DNA of 64,000 nucleotides from Verrucomicrobiota bacterium (GTDB lineage Bacteria; Verrucomicrobiota; Verrucomicrobiia; Limisphaerales; UBA9464). The notes beneath the pieces were generated by a model. It was not told where the DNA came from, searched no databases, and worked only from the letters and a program-made list of their open reading frames with translations. The stretch is from positions 1-64,000 of the forward strand of contig JAFLEF010000007.1 in NCBI GenBank assembly GCA_017309115.1, given 5' to 3'. Position 1 is the stretch's first letter; every line of letters starts with the position of its first letter. The translations under genes and the position numbers were made by a program. This document shows positions 1-9,236 of this stretch, piece by piece.

Positions 1-163
1 CTTCAGCGTCCAGGATCGCTCCCACACGCTTAAGGACCCACTACATGGCTTTCGATCTCTTACCATGATCAACACTTTCAGTTGACGAGAACCACCAAGC
101 TTCGCTTGGCGCTTTCCAGATTGACGCAGATTTTTTGGGGAGGGAGAGAATCCACTCAATCCC

Positions 164-256
164 GGTGGGGCGACGCTCCGCGGAGCCGTTCGTGCGTAAA
201 CTCCCCACGCGTCCTTTCGCCGAGACGCGCACAGCTCGGCAAAACCTCGCCCTACC
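164..256 (+). repeat. 92-bp hairpin element, copy a
   Basis: It begins GGTGGGGCGACGCTCCGCGG and ends CTCGCCCTACC. The two ends are imperfect inverted repeats over about 22-24 bp, and an inner CGCGTC/GACGCG-type stem is present in most copies. It is followed by a short linker and a CTCAGCT array, as are copies b, c and f. Confidence 0.85.
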
Positions 257-273
257 AACTCTTCCCTTCCGAC

Positions 274-305
274 CTCTCAGCTCTCAGCTCTCAGCTCTCA
301 GCTTT
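274..305 (+). repeat. CTCAGCT heptamer array
   Basis: About four tandem CTCAGCT units directly downstream of a hairpin element. Similar arrays lie at 419-448, 9347-9370, 16956-16973, 17343-17372, 42677-42695 and 63243-63274. Confidence 0.85.
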
Positions 306-309
306 CCCA

Positions 310-401
310 GTGGGGCGACGCTCCGCGAAGCCGTTCGTGTGTGGACTCCCCACGCGCCCTTTCGCCGAGACGCGCACAGCTCGGCAAAACCTCGCCCTAC
401 C
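310..401 (+). repeat. 92-bp hairpin element, copy b
   Basis: Nearly identical to the copy at 164-256, separated from it by only the linker and a CTCAGCT array, and itself followed by another array at 419-448. The pair therefore forms a tandem repeat of the whole composite (hairpin plus array) with a period of about 146 bp. Confidence 0.85.
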
Positions 402-418
402 AACTCTCCCCCTCCGAC

Positions 419-448
419 CTCTCAGCTCTCAGCTCTCAGCTCTCAGCT
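419..448 (+). repeat. CTCAGCT heptamer array
   Basis: About four CTCAGCT units following hairpin copy b. It ends about 70 bp before the sulfatase start codon. Confidence 0.8.
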
Positions 449-516
449 TTCCCAGTGAATCTGCCCCATCACCACCCTTGACTCGTCAGGATCCCACCCG
501 CTGGGCACCCTGCCGC

Positions 517-2025
517 ATGCGTTGGTTTTGGCTGCTGTTGATTCTGGGGAGCGCGCCGCTCGCTTCGGCGAAATCTCGACCACCCAACATCCTGTTCATT
601 CTTGCCGATGACCTTGGCTACGGTGACCTCGGTACATTCGGCCAGCGCCGCATTCGCACCCCCAATCTCGACCGCCTGGCCAACGAAGGAATGCGCCTCA
701 CGCGCCATTACTCCGGCAACGCCGTCTGCGCCCCTTCGCGCTGCGTGCTGCTGACCGGTCGCCATCCCGGACACGCGTGGATTCGCGACAATCGGGAAGT
801 ACAGCCAGAAGGTCAGGCACCACTCCCCGCCGACACCATCACGGTGGCGCGAATTCTCCAAGAACACGGCTACGCCACTGGCGCCTTTGGCAAGTGGGGG
901 CTGGGCTCGCCCGGGTCCACCGGCGATCCGCTCAATCAGGGTTTTGATCGGTTCTTCGGCTACAACTGTCAGCGCGTCGCCCACAACTACTACCCGCCCC
1001 ACCTCTGGGACAACGACCGCTGGCTCCTGCTGCTCAATCCCATCTTCTCGCCGCACCAACGCTTCCCGGCCGGACTCGATCCCAACAATCCCGCCCACTA
1101 TGCGCGCTACTCGGGAAAAGAATACGCGCCGGACCTGATTCAGGAACAAGCGTTGCAGTTCATCCGCGACCATCGCCACCAACCGTTTTTCTGCTTCGTT
1201 CCGTCCACCATTCCGCATCTCGCCCTTCAGGTCCCCGAGGACTCCCTGGCCGAGTACGAAGGGCAGTTTCCCGATTTTCCCTATCTCGGCACCGCCTCCT
1301 ATCTGCCCCACCGCACGCCCCGAGCCGCCTATGCGGCCATGGTAACGCGCCTCGACCGCGACGTGGGCCAATTGGTCACGCTTCTCCAGGATCTCGGTCT
1401 GCGGGAACATACCCTCGTGGTTTTCACCTCGGACAACGGCCCGCTCTGGGATCGTTTCGGCGGAACGGACACCGAGTTTTTCAACTCCGCCGGCGGACTA
1501 CGCGGACGCAAAGGTTCGCTGTACGAAGGCGGCGTCCGCGTTCCCTGCGTGGTGAGTTGGCCCGGACACATCCCCGCCGGCACGCAGAGCGATCGCGTCA
1601 CCGGCTTCGAGGACTGGCTGCCCACATTGCTCGAACTGGCCGGCCTCAAGTCCGCCCTTCCGCCCGACGTGGATGGCCGGAGTTTCGCTCCCACCCTGCG
1701 CGGCCGATCCCAGCGTGAACGGCCATTCCTTTACCGCGAGTTTCCGGCCTATGGCGGCCAGCAGTCGGTGATCTCGGGACGCTGGAAACTGATTCGCCAG
1801 AATCTCCAGCGAACCAACACCTCGACCATCATCAACGAACTCTACGATCTGCCGACCGACCCAACCGAATCGCGCAACGTCGCCCCAAAACATCCCGAGG
1901 TCGTCACCCAACTCGAGGCTCTGCTCCAACGGGAACACACGCCGTCCCGACGCTTTCCGTTTCCCATCCTCGATTCACGATCCGCCACTTCAGTCCGCGA
2001 CGACGCGGAACAACCCGCCCGCTGA
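517..2025 (+). CDS. Secreted sulfatase (arylsulfatase family, S1-type)
   Basis: A 502-residue hydrolase of sulfate esters, probably acting outside the cytoplasm on sulfated polysaccharides. I chose the ATG at 517 because it gives a clean signal peptide (WFWLLLILGSAPLASA); the same frame is open back to 82, but that part only translates repeats. Visible family signatures: NILFILADDLGYGDLG with metal-binding D31/D32; CAPSR at residues 71-75, whose Cys would be converted to formylglycine by the sulfatase maturase; and FTSDNGPLWD with the second metal-binding Asp-Asn. Length fits the family. The 3' end overlaps the convergent lamin-tail/CotH gene by 36 bp. No maturase gene is nearby, so activation must come from elsewhere. 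Substrate cannot be told from sequence. Confidence 0.93.
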   Translation: MRWFWLLLILGSAPLASAKSRPPNILFILADDLGYGDLGTFGQRRIRTPNLDRLANEGMRLTRHYSGNAVCAPSRCVLLTGRHPGHAWIRDNREVQPEGQAPLPADTITVARILQEHGYATGAFGKWGLGSPGSTGDPLNQGFDRFFGYNCQRVAHNYYPPHLWDNDRWLLLLNPIFSPHQRFPAGLDPNNPAHYARYSGKEYAPDLIQEQALQFIRDHRHQPFFCFVPSTIPHLALQVPEDSLAEYEGQFPDFPYLGTASYLPHRTPRAAYAAMVTRLDRDVGQLVTLLQDLGLREHTLVVFTSDNGPLWDRFGGTDTEFFNSAGGLRGRKGSLYEGGVRVPCVVSWPGHIPAGTQSDRVTGFEDWLPTLLELAGLKSALPPDVDGRSFAPTLRGRSQRERPFLYREFPAYGGQQSVISGRWKLIRQNLQRTNTSTIINELYDLPTDPTESRNVAPKHPEVVTQLEALLQREHTPSRRFPFPILDSRSATSVRDDAEQPAR

Positions 2026-5000
2026 CGGCGACGCGAGGCTCAACGGAATCTGAACCTCCCGCGTCGCCGGCGACGGCAGGACTTCCTTCATATCGCTCCA
2101 AGTGGATCCATCCGGCGCCAGTTGCTGAACCTGATAGCGCCGGCCCGGCGTCGCCAGGAACACCAAGGCATCCGGAGCGCCCAGTCTCACCGCTAGCGAC
2201 CAGCGACTGGCTGCGTCTCGGGGATTCGTCCCCCACCGAAACTCCTCTTCGTTGGTGAAGCCATCGGCATCGGCATCTGCGGTCGCGTCCGCCAGCACCG
2301 GATTCAATTGATGCAACTGTTCCCACACGTCCGGGAGTCCATCGCCATCGCCATCCACCCGATTCGAACGACCGCTGGACGCGGTTGGCAGCGGATAGAT
2401 CCAATCCGAGCCATCCGGAACACGACCCAGGGTTATTCCCGCCACTTGCCGGGGATAGAACACGCGGTCGATCAGGACACCATTGGTTCGCTGCAACGCG
2501 ATCATCCCGCCTTGGAGGGGAAGCTTGAATCCCAAATGTTCCGAGCCTTGATCAGGCGATGCGTCCGCCTGAAACGTCTGAAATCCGTTCGGGGCCATGA
2601 AGGTGAGCGGCGTCACCGGACTGCGCACCACTCCGTCCGTGAAGACGAGTCCACCCAGATTGACCGGACGAGTGCCGGCATGAAACAGCTCGACCCAATC
2701 ATCGATCCCGGGTCCGGAGGCGAGCCACTCATTGATCCGCACCTCCGAGCCATCCGCCAATTCCACCGGCGCATTGGTCGCGCCGGGCGTCGGCGACACG
2801 AGGGTCCAGAGCTGATTCGGTCCCCGCCCCACCGCGAGGTCGGGCAACTGAATTCCAAAGATCAGCCGATCCACCAGGACCCATCCCGACGGTCCCGGAC
2901 TGAACACACTAAGCGTCTCGCCCAAGCGACCGAGTCCGAATCCGGTGTGAAGTCCAGGTGCTGCCGTTCGGTCATCACACCACAGCACCAAGAATCCCCC
3001 GGCGGGAATCACCGTGCCGGACGGAATCACGTAACGCCCTGGTCGGCCGGGATCATCGGACACCGCCCAGCCACCCACGTTGACCGCCGCCTCCGAGCGA
3101 TTCACCAGTTCGAGATAGTCGGGAAACGCCCCACCGTGAGGCACGATTCCTTGATTCAACGCCAGGACTTCGTTGAGGCGGATGGCTCCCGCCGGATCTT
3201 CTCCAAACCGCACCAAGGCTTCCGCCGACCACGGCGAAGGATGCCCATTCCCGTCCACGTGCTGTACCCGCCACGCGTAGGTGCGACCCCATTGGAACTG
3301 GTCTTCGGTCAAAGCAAACGAAGTATCCGGAAGCGGATTGGTGCGGGTCAGCACCGGCTCGAGCCAACTGCGGTTGGTTTCCCGGAACTGCCAGACCGTC
3401 GCCGCTTGGGCGACCACTGGGTTGGTGTTGTAGGCGTACGGTGGTGCCGCCAGGAATTGGCCCAGCGACCGCTCCAACGGGTTTAACCCGGCGCTATTGG
3501 TCGGACGATGCGGTCGCGCAAAAAAGCCCAGTCCCAGCTGCGAATTAACAGCACGTTGCCGGCCCACTGCCCACGTGCGAATGAGACTGGAAATGCCCAG
3601 ACCCGGGAGATTGTCCGGATCCAGCAGGGTATTGTTCAACCACCAGGCATTGGTCCGGAACTGATCTCGGTACGCCGCGACCAGGCTTTGCTTGAAGTAA
3701 TTGGGACCCGCAAAAGGTGCCCCGTTGAAGATGGAAACGGACGTCCCCTGAGCATTGAACTGATCGTCAAAATCCCACGGCAGCATCGACCAGCGGCCGT
3801 TGGCCTGCTGCCACAGGTAATAGTTGTGCATGGTGTCGTCCCACACCCCCTGCCAGTTCACCAGCGCCACATGGGTCAGGGCCTTGTCCACATCCCACGC
3901 TTGCGAGAAGTAGGACCGCAATTTCGGCAGAACAGCTGCGGACGGAGCCGCCGTGGTCTTTTGCCGTGCTTCCCAGTGGGCATTCAACATCGACTCGAAC
4001 GCGACGTGTCCCTTCCAACCATGCATCTGCTGCGTGTAGATCCATTCGTAGCGCTGTCGGGGCGTCCAGGCATTCGTCCCCTTGTTCAGTCGGGGTCCAA
4101 GCGCCAAGCCATTGCCCGCTCCATAGGGTCCCAACGCGGCGTCGAAAATGCCCTGGCTCTTATAGAATTCCCCGGCCGGTTCGGGATCGCTGAGGCCTCG
4201 TTCCGCCGCCTGTTCCTGATGATACCGCTCGAGAAGATCGAGATCGTACTCCTCCTGCGCCAACCGTTGCAGTCGGGCATTGGTGTTCAGATAGAGATCG
4301 ATCCACCAGGTTCTCGGGGTGGGCAATCCCGCGGCGCGAAATACCGTGTGCCCCGCATAGGTCCGATAATCCTTGTCGGTCAGAAAGAGACTGTCGCGAC
4401 CCAAAAACTTCGCGTAAGCGGGGAACTGAATCTTGTACGAACTCCGGCTGACATCCCGTCGAAACTGGCTGCCATGATGGCGCATCTGAACCTCGTAAAC
4501 CCGTCCCTCCGCCACAAACAAGGCCGGCTGCGTGGCGTTCCACGAAGCCCGAATCAGACCCGGGGGATCCGGCAGTGTGACCCGCCGCGGCGTGCCACTG
4601 ATGTTGGTCCGTAGAATGTCGAGGCTCTTCCGGGAAATGAAGACGTCGTAGACGGCATTGGTCGTCGTGGCCCGTTGGGGACTGGTGTACCAGGCATGCC
4701 ACCGAATCGGATCGTCGGCCCGCGGGGACACCACTTCGTCACCGGTTCCCCGGTTGGCCCAGATCCGGTACCGCACAATCGTCCGGTTGGTTTGGGCCGG
4801 AACCTCAGCCTGAAACCGCGCATCCAGCCCACTGCCCACCGGCCACATCGGCTGGGCGGTGGTCGGTTTCAGAAGTGTGTTGAGATCCTCACGATACCAT
4901 TCGAGGCGCACGTTGCCGATCCCGGCGCCGGCACTGAAGCCACATTCGACCCAAACGGGATTTCCCGCCCGAATCACCTCTGAACCATCCGGCCGTTGCC

Positions 5001-5667
5001 GCACATCCCGGGTGAGCACGATCGGCAGCGGCACTTCCCGCTGCACCGCATTGGATCGTCCCGGTGACGGTCCTGGCGCCAAGGGAGACGCCAGCCAGTT
5101 GGCCGGATCGTCACTGGGATGCGAATAGCTAACCCGCTCCAACGAGCGGCCGCGGTATTGGTAATCCCGGCTGTTCAGTCCGGTCCATTCGTCATCAGCC
5201 CCCAGGGCATCGGCCGCAATGGCCCAGGGCGACTCCGTTCGATACTCCACTTCATCCTGGCGCACCTCCGCCGAATTCACCAATTCGAGTCGTTCCCGCC
5301 GATTACTCAGATGCCCGTGCCACGGACCCAGGACCTGACCCGCCGCCAATCCGTACACAGCCGCCACCCGCTCGGGCTGACCCGCAATCACTACAAACCC
5401 ACCCGCAGGAATGACCGTACCTTCGGGAAAAACGTAGTCGACGCCACCGGAGAGTTCCCACTGACCCAGCGAAACCGGTGCTGAGGAAGCGTTGTGCAGC
5501 TCAATGAACTCATGCACATCGTCCGTTAAGTCCAGAGCCGGCAGGCCATCCTCCCGGAACTCCGGCTTTTCGATGGGATGATAGTGAATCTCGCTGAACC
5601 GCACTTGCGCACCGGCCGTCCAAGCGAATGCCAGCGCAGCCCAAACCAGAGCTCTCCCGAGGAACAT
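1990..5667 (-). CDS. Secreted lamin-tail-domain / CotH-like protein
   Basis: A 1225-residue exported protein. The start at 5667 was preferred over an upstream start at 5781 because it opens directly into a signal peptide (MFLGRALVWAALAFAWTAGA) and removes a 40-bp overlap with the amylase gene. An N-terminal lamin-tail domain (from about VRFSEIHYHP to the PAGGFVVIAG strand) is followed by a CotH-kinase-like region including WSMLPWDFDDQFNA. Two further lamin-tail-like segments (IRLNEVLALNQGIVPHGG and VRINEWLASGPG) follow, then a Verrucomicrobial C-terminal strand region with a DGDGDGLPDVWE calcium-type motif before it. CotH-like domains are atypical kinases in spore coat proteins; the role here is unknown. 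Likely cell-surface or secreted. It is convergent with, and overlaps, the sulfatase. Confidence 0.85.
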   Translation of the reverse strand: MFLGRALVWAALAFAWTAGAQVRFSEIHYHPIEKPEFREDGLPALDLTDDVHEFIELHNASSAPVSLGQWELSGGVDYVFPEGTVIPAGGFVVIAGQPERVAAVYGLAAGQVLGPWHGHLSNRRERLELVNSAEVRQDEVEYRTESPWAIAADALGADDEWTGLNSRDYQYRGRSLERVSYSHPSDDPANWLASPLAPGPSPGRSNAVQREVPLPIVLTRDVRQRPDGSEVIRAGNPVWVECGFSAGAGIGNVRLEWYREDLNTLLKPTTAQPMWPVGSGLDARFQAEVPAQTNRTIVRYRIWANRGTGDEVVSPRADDPIRWHAWYTSPQRATTTNAVYDVFISRKSLDILRTNISGTPRRVTLPDPPGLIRASWNATQPALFVAEGRVYEVQMRHHGSQFRRDVSRSSYKIQFPAYAKFLGRDSLFLTDKDYRTYAGHTVFRAAGLPTPRTWWIDLYLNTNARLQRLAQEEYDLDLLERYHQEQAAERGLSDPEPAGEFYKSQGIFDAALGPYGAGNGLALGPRLNKGTNAWTPRQRYEWIYTQQMHGWKGHVAFESMLNAHWEARQKTTAAPSAAVLPKLRSYFSQAWDVDKALTHVALVNWQGVWDDTMHNYYLWQQANGRWSMLPWDFDDQFNAQGTSVSIFNGAPFAGPNYFKQSLVAAYRDQFRTNAWWLNNTLLDPDNLPGLGISSLIRTWAVGRQRAVNSQLGLGFFARPHRPTNSAGLNPLERSLGQFLAAPPYAYNTNPVVAQAATVWQFRETNRSWLEPVLTRTNPLPDTSFALTEDQFQWGRTYAWRVQHVDGNGHPSPWSAEALVRFGEDPAGAIRLNEVLALNQGIVPHGGAFPDYLELVNRSEAAVNVGGWAVSDDPGRPGRYVIPSGTVIPAGGFLVLWCDDRTAAPGLHTGFGLGRLGETLSVFSPGPSGWVLVDRLIFGIQLPDLAVGRGPNQLWTLVSPTPGATNAPVELADGSEVRINEWLASGPGIDDWVELFHAGTRPVNLGGLVFTDGVVRSPVTPLTFMAPNGFQTFQADASPDQGSEHLGFKLPLQGGMIALQRTNGVLIDRVFYPRQVAGITLGRVPDGSDWIYPLPTASSGRSNRVDGDGDGLPDVWEQLHQLNPVLADATADADADGFTNEEEFRWGTNPRDAASRWSLAVRLGAPDALVFLATPGRRYQVQQLAPDGSTWSDMKEVLPSPATREVQIPLSLASPSAGGLFRVVAD

Positions 5668-5741
5668 TAAGCTCCTAGACCCGGCAACCCGAACTTCGGT
5701 TACCCACCAGCGGTCATGGACCCGCTCTCGACCAAGCGGTC

Positions 5742-7217
5742 TCATGAAAGTTGCGTCACTTCGAACACCTGTGCGTGCCACGCCGGAACATCCAGGTACA
5801 ACCCAGGATCAAGCAACCCGATGGCCGACCGATCATACACCTCTGGCCCCATTTGATCCGTTAGGCGCCATTGACTCTCCCGGGCGTCCGGCCACGGCCA
5901 GCGAACATACGCCTGCGCCGGATGCGCCGAATAGTTCACCACCACGAGTCGCCGCGCGCCGTCGTCCGCAGTCCAACCAAAAGCGAGAAAGTCTCCGGCG
6001 GTAGGATTGCCCTCCCATGCCGAAACCAGTTCCAACAAGGACCACTGTCCGTTCCGCACCACCGACGATCGCAGCGCTCGCAAAAGCCGGCGGTAGAATT
6101 CGGCGAGGGTCGGAGAAACCGGTTCCTGGGGTGCGCGAGTCAGGTGCGGAGAGACCCGGCGTTGGCAGCCTTCCAACTGACCTTGGTGAAAGAACCGCAG
6201 ACCCGGACAAAAAAACGAAATCACCGCAGCCGCCTGATGCGGTCCCTCCGCGAACGTTGCCGCCACCCGGGGTTCATCATGATTTTCAAGAAAGCGCGCC
6301 AACCGATTCTGGTAGTTCAGTCCCGCTCGCAAGTGATCCCGAACCGGCCCCGCGACCCCTTCGCGCAGACGATCATAAAGTCGCTTGTCGTAGCAGGCAT
6401 TGAACCCCTGTTGTTGCAGCGTCCACTCCAGATCCCAATACACTTCGGCGAGCAGGAAGAATTCCGGGTTCACCTTCCGCACGGCGGCCACTGCTTCCGG
6501 CCAGAACGGAGCCATGGGAATTCCCCAGGTCCGCTTGAAGATGTCGGGAAGAATCAGCATCGCCATGTCGCACCGCACCCCGTCGCACTGGGTCGCGATC
6601 CGCAGCAACTCGGCCTGCATCGCCTCCCGAACTTCTGGGCGCCCGTAGTTCAGCTGAATGGTATCCGGCCATCCGGGAAAGTAGGGATCCCGACCATGGG
6701 CAAACACCGGACCATCGGGCGTCAGTCGGAAATAGTTTTGCGGAGTTCGCGCCTGATCTTCCGCCGTGCCTTGAACGAAATGCTCCGGATGGGCGGAGAC
6801 CCACGGATGATCTGGCGCGAGGTGGTTGGGAACAAAGTCCAGCATCAGACGCAAGCCCACTTGGGCCAGACGGACCCGCAATCGAGCCAAGGCGTCCGCC
6901 CCACCCAACTCCCGAGCGACTTCGTAGGCCGCAATCGCAAAGCAGGAACCGCCGATGTCCTCCTCCGTCAGATCCGGCAGCGTTTCCTCAAATTCCCGGC
7001 GCCACTCCGGTTGCTGCCGGGACACCCGTTGACCCGCCGGCCCGGTCTGCCAGATCCCGAGAAGCCAGATCCATTCGAAGCCTTGTTCCGCCCAGCGAGC
7101 CGCATCCGCCTCGGTCACGTCATCGAGCGTGGCGCGCCGACCCAACTGACGCCCCCGTTCGGTGAGCCAGGTCCGGGTGTTGACCTGATACAGCAAGGGA
7201 TAGCGCGAATGCGTCAT
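5742..7217 (-). CDS. Alpha-amylase family glycoside hydrolase (GH13)
   Basis: A 491-residue cytoplasmic GH13 enzyme (no signal peptide). The conserved regions are intact: DFVPNH at 127-132, GVRCDMA with the nucleophile Asp217, LLAEVYWD with acid/base Glu258, and ENHDE at 311-315 with the transition-state Asp314. A C-terminal beta domain follows. Compared with secreted amylases it is short and lacks starch-binding modules, which suggests intracellular maltodextrin/glycogen or alpha-glucan processing; the exact specificity (amylase, trehalose-type or sucrose phosphorylase-type) is not resolved. It lies 107 bp downstream of the DUF4276 gene on the same strand, far enough to be separately transcribed. 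Confidence 0.9.
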   Translation of the reverse strand: MTHSRYPLLYQVNTRTWLTERGRQLGRRATLDDVTEADAARWAEQGFEWIWLLGIWQTGPAGQRVSRQQPEWRREFEETLPDLTEEDIGGSCFAIAAYEVARELGGADALARLRVRLAQVGLRLMLDFVPNHLAPDHPWVSAHPEHFVQGTAEDQARTPQNYFRLTPDGPVFAHGRDPYFPGWPDTIQLNYGRPEVREAMQAELLRIATQCDGVRCDMAMLILPDIFKRTWGIPMAPFWPEAVAAVRKVNPEFFLLAEVYWDLEWTLQQQGFNACYDKRLYDRLREGVAGPVRDHLRAGLNYQNRLARFLENHDEPRVAATFAEGPHQAAAVISFFCPGLRFFHQGQLEGCQRRVSPHLTRAPQEPVSPTLAEFYRRLLRALRSSVVRNGQWSLLELVSAWEGNPTAGDFLAFGWTADDGARRLVVVNYSAHPAQAYVRWPWPDARESQWRLTDQMGPEVYDRSAIGLLDPGLYLDVPAWHAQVFEVTQLS

Positions 7218-7324
7218 GACTACAGCAAGGTGAAGGTGTGGTAAGGAGAGAGGTGCCCGGGCTTTTTGTCCCGCAGAAAAGCAGTTGCTAGGATATCTCC
7301 CTTCCTCCAGAGCTCGCTAGAGTG

Positions 7325-7963
7325 CTAGCTTTGTCGTTGGTGTGACCTCCATTCGGCCGGGGGCCAGTCAGGCAAGGGCTGTCGAAGTTGCCTGAGCAGG
7401 TCACCCATGGTCTTAACCAGCTTGCGGAAGGACCGATTGCGACGATGGGCCAATCCAAGGTCAAAGACCGCACTCATGGCCGGTTGATCACCCATCTCCG
7501 AATACGCACGATGAGCGGGCATGAATTCTTCGAGGGCGCCCTTGGCATCACGCTTTGATTCAGGGTCCGCAGGACCGACGACTTCGTGAGCAATTCCGTA
7601 CTGGCCGCCCAAGGATTCAAGCGCAGCCAGGAACCACGTTTCGTATTCGCGATAGGCGATGACGACATCGCACGGCGTTCCGCCAGCAACCTCGCGCGCC
7701 CATCCACGAACCTGTAACCCGCGCTCTTTGGGACAGTCGTCCTCGCCGTCGAAAAGAATGACGACTGCCGCGCATTCGGGTTGCAGGAGGGCGAGACGGA
7801 CGCCGCTCTGTATTCCATCCTTACTGCGAAGCTGTGATTGGGTGCGCCGGATAGGCCGACCCACGCCGATATGCTGGCAAGCTGCCTCCGCGAGCAAGCG
7901 ACGCAGCAGCACTGGTGCCGCCGCAACTTCGCCGTGACCTTCGACAATGGGATAAACCTTCAC
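7325..7963 (-). CDS. DUF4276 family TOPRIM-like protein, partner of AAA ATPase
   Basis: A 212-residue cytoplasmic protein of the DUF4276 family. TOPRIM-like landmarks are visible: IVEGHGE at 6-12 (catalytic Glu8), an acidic DxD-type cluster FDGEDDC at 71-77, and the family's REYETWFLA near 105-113. TOPRIM folds bind Mg2+ and cleave or join nucleic acid, so this is probably the effector nuclease of the pair; activity is inferred. The GTG start at 7963 overlaps the ATPase stop in the four bases GTGA, so translation is coupled and both products are made together. The arrangement resembles ATPase+TOPRIM systems such as PARIS (AriA/AriB) and other OLD-like pairs, but the TOPRIM protein here belongs to a different family from AriB (DUF4435). 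Confidence 0.85.
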   Translation of the reverse strand: MKVYPIVEGHGEVAAAPVLLRRLLAEAACQHIGVGRPIRRTQSQLRSKDGIQSGVRLALLQPECAAVVILFDGEDDCPKERGLQVRGWAREVAGGTPCDVVIAYREYETWFLAALESLGGQYGIAHEVVGPADPESKRDAKGALEEFMPAHRAYSEMGDQPAMSAVFDLGLAHRRNRSFRKLVKTMGDLLRQLRQPLPDWPPAEWRSHQRQS

Positions 7964-9162
7964 TTGAGAGGCTCAAAAAGGTCGCCGTTTCGAAGATCTT
8001 CCGTGTCGGCAAACAACTCGTCGGCATGGAGTGCGTTGGATCGGAGTAGTTCGCCCGCACCCATGAGATGCTCGCGCATGGCCTTCTTCGCAGCTTCAGA
8101 GGGGGGGAGCAGATGCGACGCCCCTTCGTGCCAGGAGACGATGCGCAGATTGGCATCCGTGATCCATTTGGCGTCCAACAACTCTGGGCTGTGGGTGGTC
8201 ACCATGACTTGCATGGTCTTGGTGGCCTTGCGGATGAGGTCAAGTACCGCACCGAGGGCACCGGGGTGGATGGTGGCTTCGGGCTCCTCGATGACGAGCA
8301 GACTAGGACTGGGCGTCTGGAAAACGGCCATGATGAGACCCAACGAGCGAAGAGTGCCATCGGACATATTGAAAGCATCGAAGGTCAGTTTCTTCTTTTC
8401 GCCCCAGGCCTGAGAAAAACTCATCGAGAGTTTGTTGCCGTGCTTCTTGGGGGAAACGGCCTTGGTCGCTGGGACGATTGATTCCAAGATGCGGTTGATC
8501 TCGGTCTTGGTCGCGGTGGAGGTTTTGCCGCGGAAAAGTTCTTGAAGGACGCTGGCGGCATTACTGCCATCCGGCCGGAGCGCCACGCCGCTGTCTGGAT
8601 CTTGCATTTCCCGAAGCTTGGCGGGCTGAATCGCATACACCCGCATGGCACCAAGAACTCTGAAGATGGGGGCAAAACGTTCGTCGCCACCCACTAGCGG
8701 AAGAGCAAGGGCGGAGGGCTCCAGCGCGGGTGTGAGACCTTCGACATTACTTTTCCACTTGTCCGTACGGTCGAACCACCAGCGGTCGTTCATTTTTCGG
8801 ATCAAGCACTGTTCACGAACTAGGCGATATCCGTAGTTGGGGAGAGCCTTGACCTCGAAGGCAAATCGTCCGCCCTCGATGCCGTTAACGGGGCCAAACT
8901 CGAAAGCCAAGCCAAGGTTAGGCGGATAACTCTGTTGTCCGGAACTTCGATTCCTCACCGCCCCAATTCCCCCACGCCGGTCGAATACCGCCTGAAGCGG
9001 GGAGGCCATCGCTTCTGAAACAAAGCTGAACACGTCAGCTAGGTTGCTTTTGCCAGACCCATTGCGGCCCACGACGAAGAGCGGGTTATCAAAAGCAAGC
9101 GTCGCCGTCGGAAAACTCCGGAAGCGCTTGATAATGATCTTGGTGATGGGCAAGGAATTCAT
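7960..9162 (-). CDS. AAA family ATPase (AAA_21/OLD-like), partner of DUF4276
   Basis: A 400-residue SMC/ABC-like ATPase. The start at 9162 (ATG) has a good ribosome binding site, AGGAG 8 bases upstream, and MNSLPITKIIIKRF is a typical beginning for the family; an upstream start at 9282 would translate a hairpin repeat. Walker A is GRNGSGKS at 32-39, the signature-like MSDGT at 266-270, Walker B LLVIEEPE at 288-295, and the switch histidine in TTHSPELLD around 322-330. These are the parts of an OLD-type ATPase whose TOPRIM domain sits on a separate gene. It is immediately followed by, and overlaps, the DUF4276 gene. Likely role: sensing or clamp ATPase controlling a nuclease, for example in phage defence. 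That function is inferred from family architecture. Confidence 0.9.
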   Translation of the reverse strand: MNSLPITKIIIKRFRSFPTATLAFDNPLFVVGRNGSGKSNLADVFSFVSEAMASPLQAVFDRRGGIGAVRNRSSGQQSYPPNLGLAFEFGPVNGIEGGRFAFEVKALPNYGYRLVREQCLIRKMNDRWWFDRTDKWKSNVEGLTPALEPSALALPLVGGDERFAPIFRVLGAMRVYAIQPAKLREMQDPDSGVALRPDGSNAASVLQELFRGKTSTATKTEINRILESIVPATKAVSPKKHGNKLSMSFSQAWGEKKKLTFDAFNMSDGTLRSLGLIMAVFQTPSPSLLVIEEPEATIHPGALGAVLDLIRKATKTMQVMVTTHSPELLDAKWITDANLRIVSWHEGASHLLPPSEAAKKAMREHLMGAGELLRSNALHADELFADTEDLRNGDLFEPLK

Positions 9163-9175
9163 GTCAGTTGCTCCT
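9154..9175 (-). promoter_or_regulatory. Ribosome binding site that fixes the ATPase start
   Basis: Reading the minus strand, ACAGGAGCAACTGACATG places an AGGAG core 8 bases before the ATG at 9162. This is one of the clearer Shine-Dalgarno sequences in the window and supports this start over the longer reading. Confidence 0.6.
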
Positions 9176-9236
9176 GTTGAGTTCAGGTTGCGGCAGAGGA
9201 CTATTTCAAGCGAGCCTCCATCTCCCTTTCCTCTCA

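Larger units (their letters stand above)
1..516. other. Repeat-rich intergenic spacer at window start
   Basis: I find no gene I can support here. The spacer holds two complete copies of the ~92-bp hairpin element (164-256 and 310-401), each followed by a CTCAGCT heptamer array (274-305 and 419-448). Frames stay open across the repeats because they are GC-rich and nearly stop-free, but no conserved protein motif or ribosome binding site is visible. Confidence 0.7.

Noticed and set aside
82-516. An N-terminal extension of the sulfatase back to 82
   Set aside because: The extension translates hairpin and heptamer repeats; the signal peptide starts at 517.
5871-7244. A 457-codon open frame on the plus strand across the amylase gene
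   Set aside because: It is the antisense shadow of a GH13 gene with all catalytic motifs in the other frame; high GC keeps the antisense open. No domain or ribosome binding site is visible in it.
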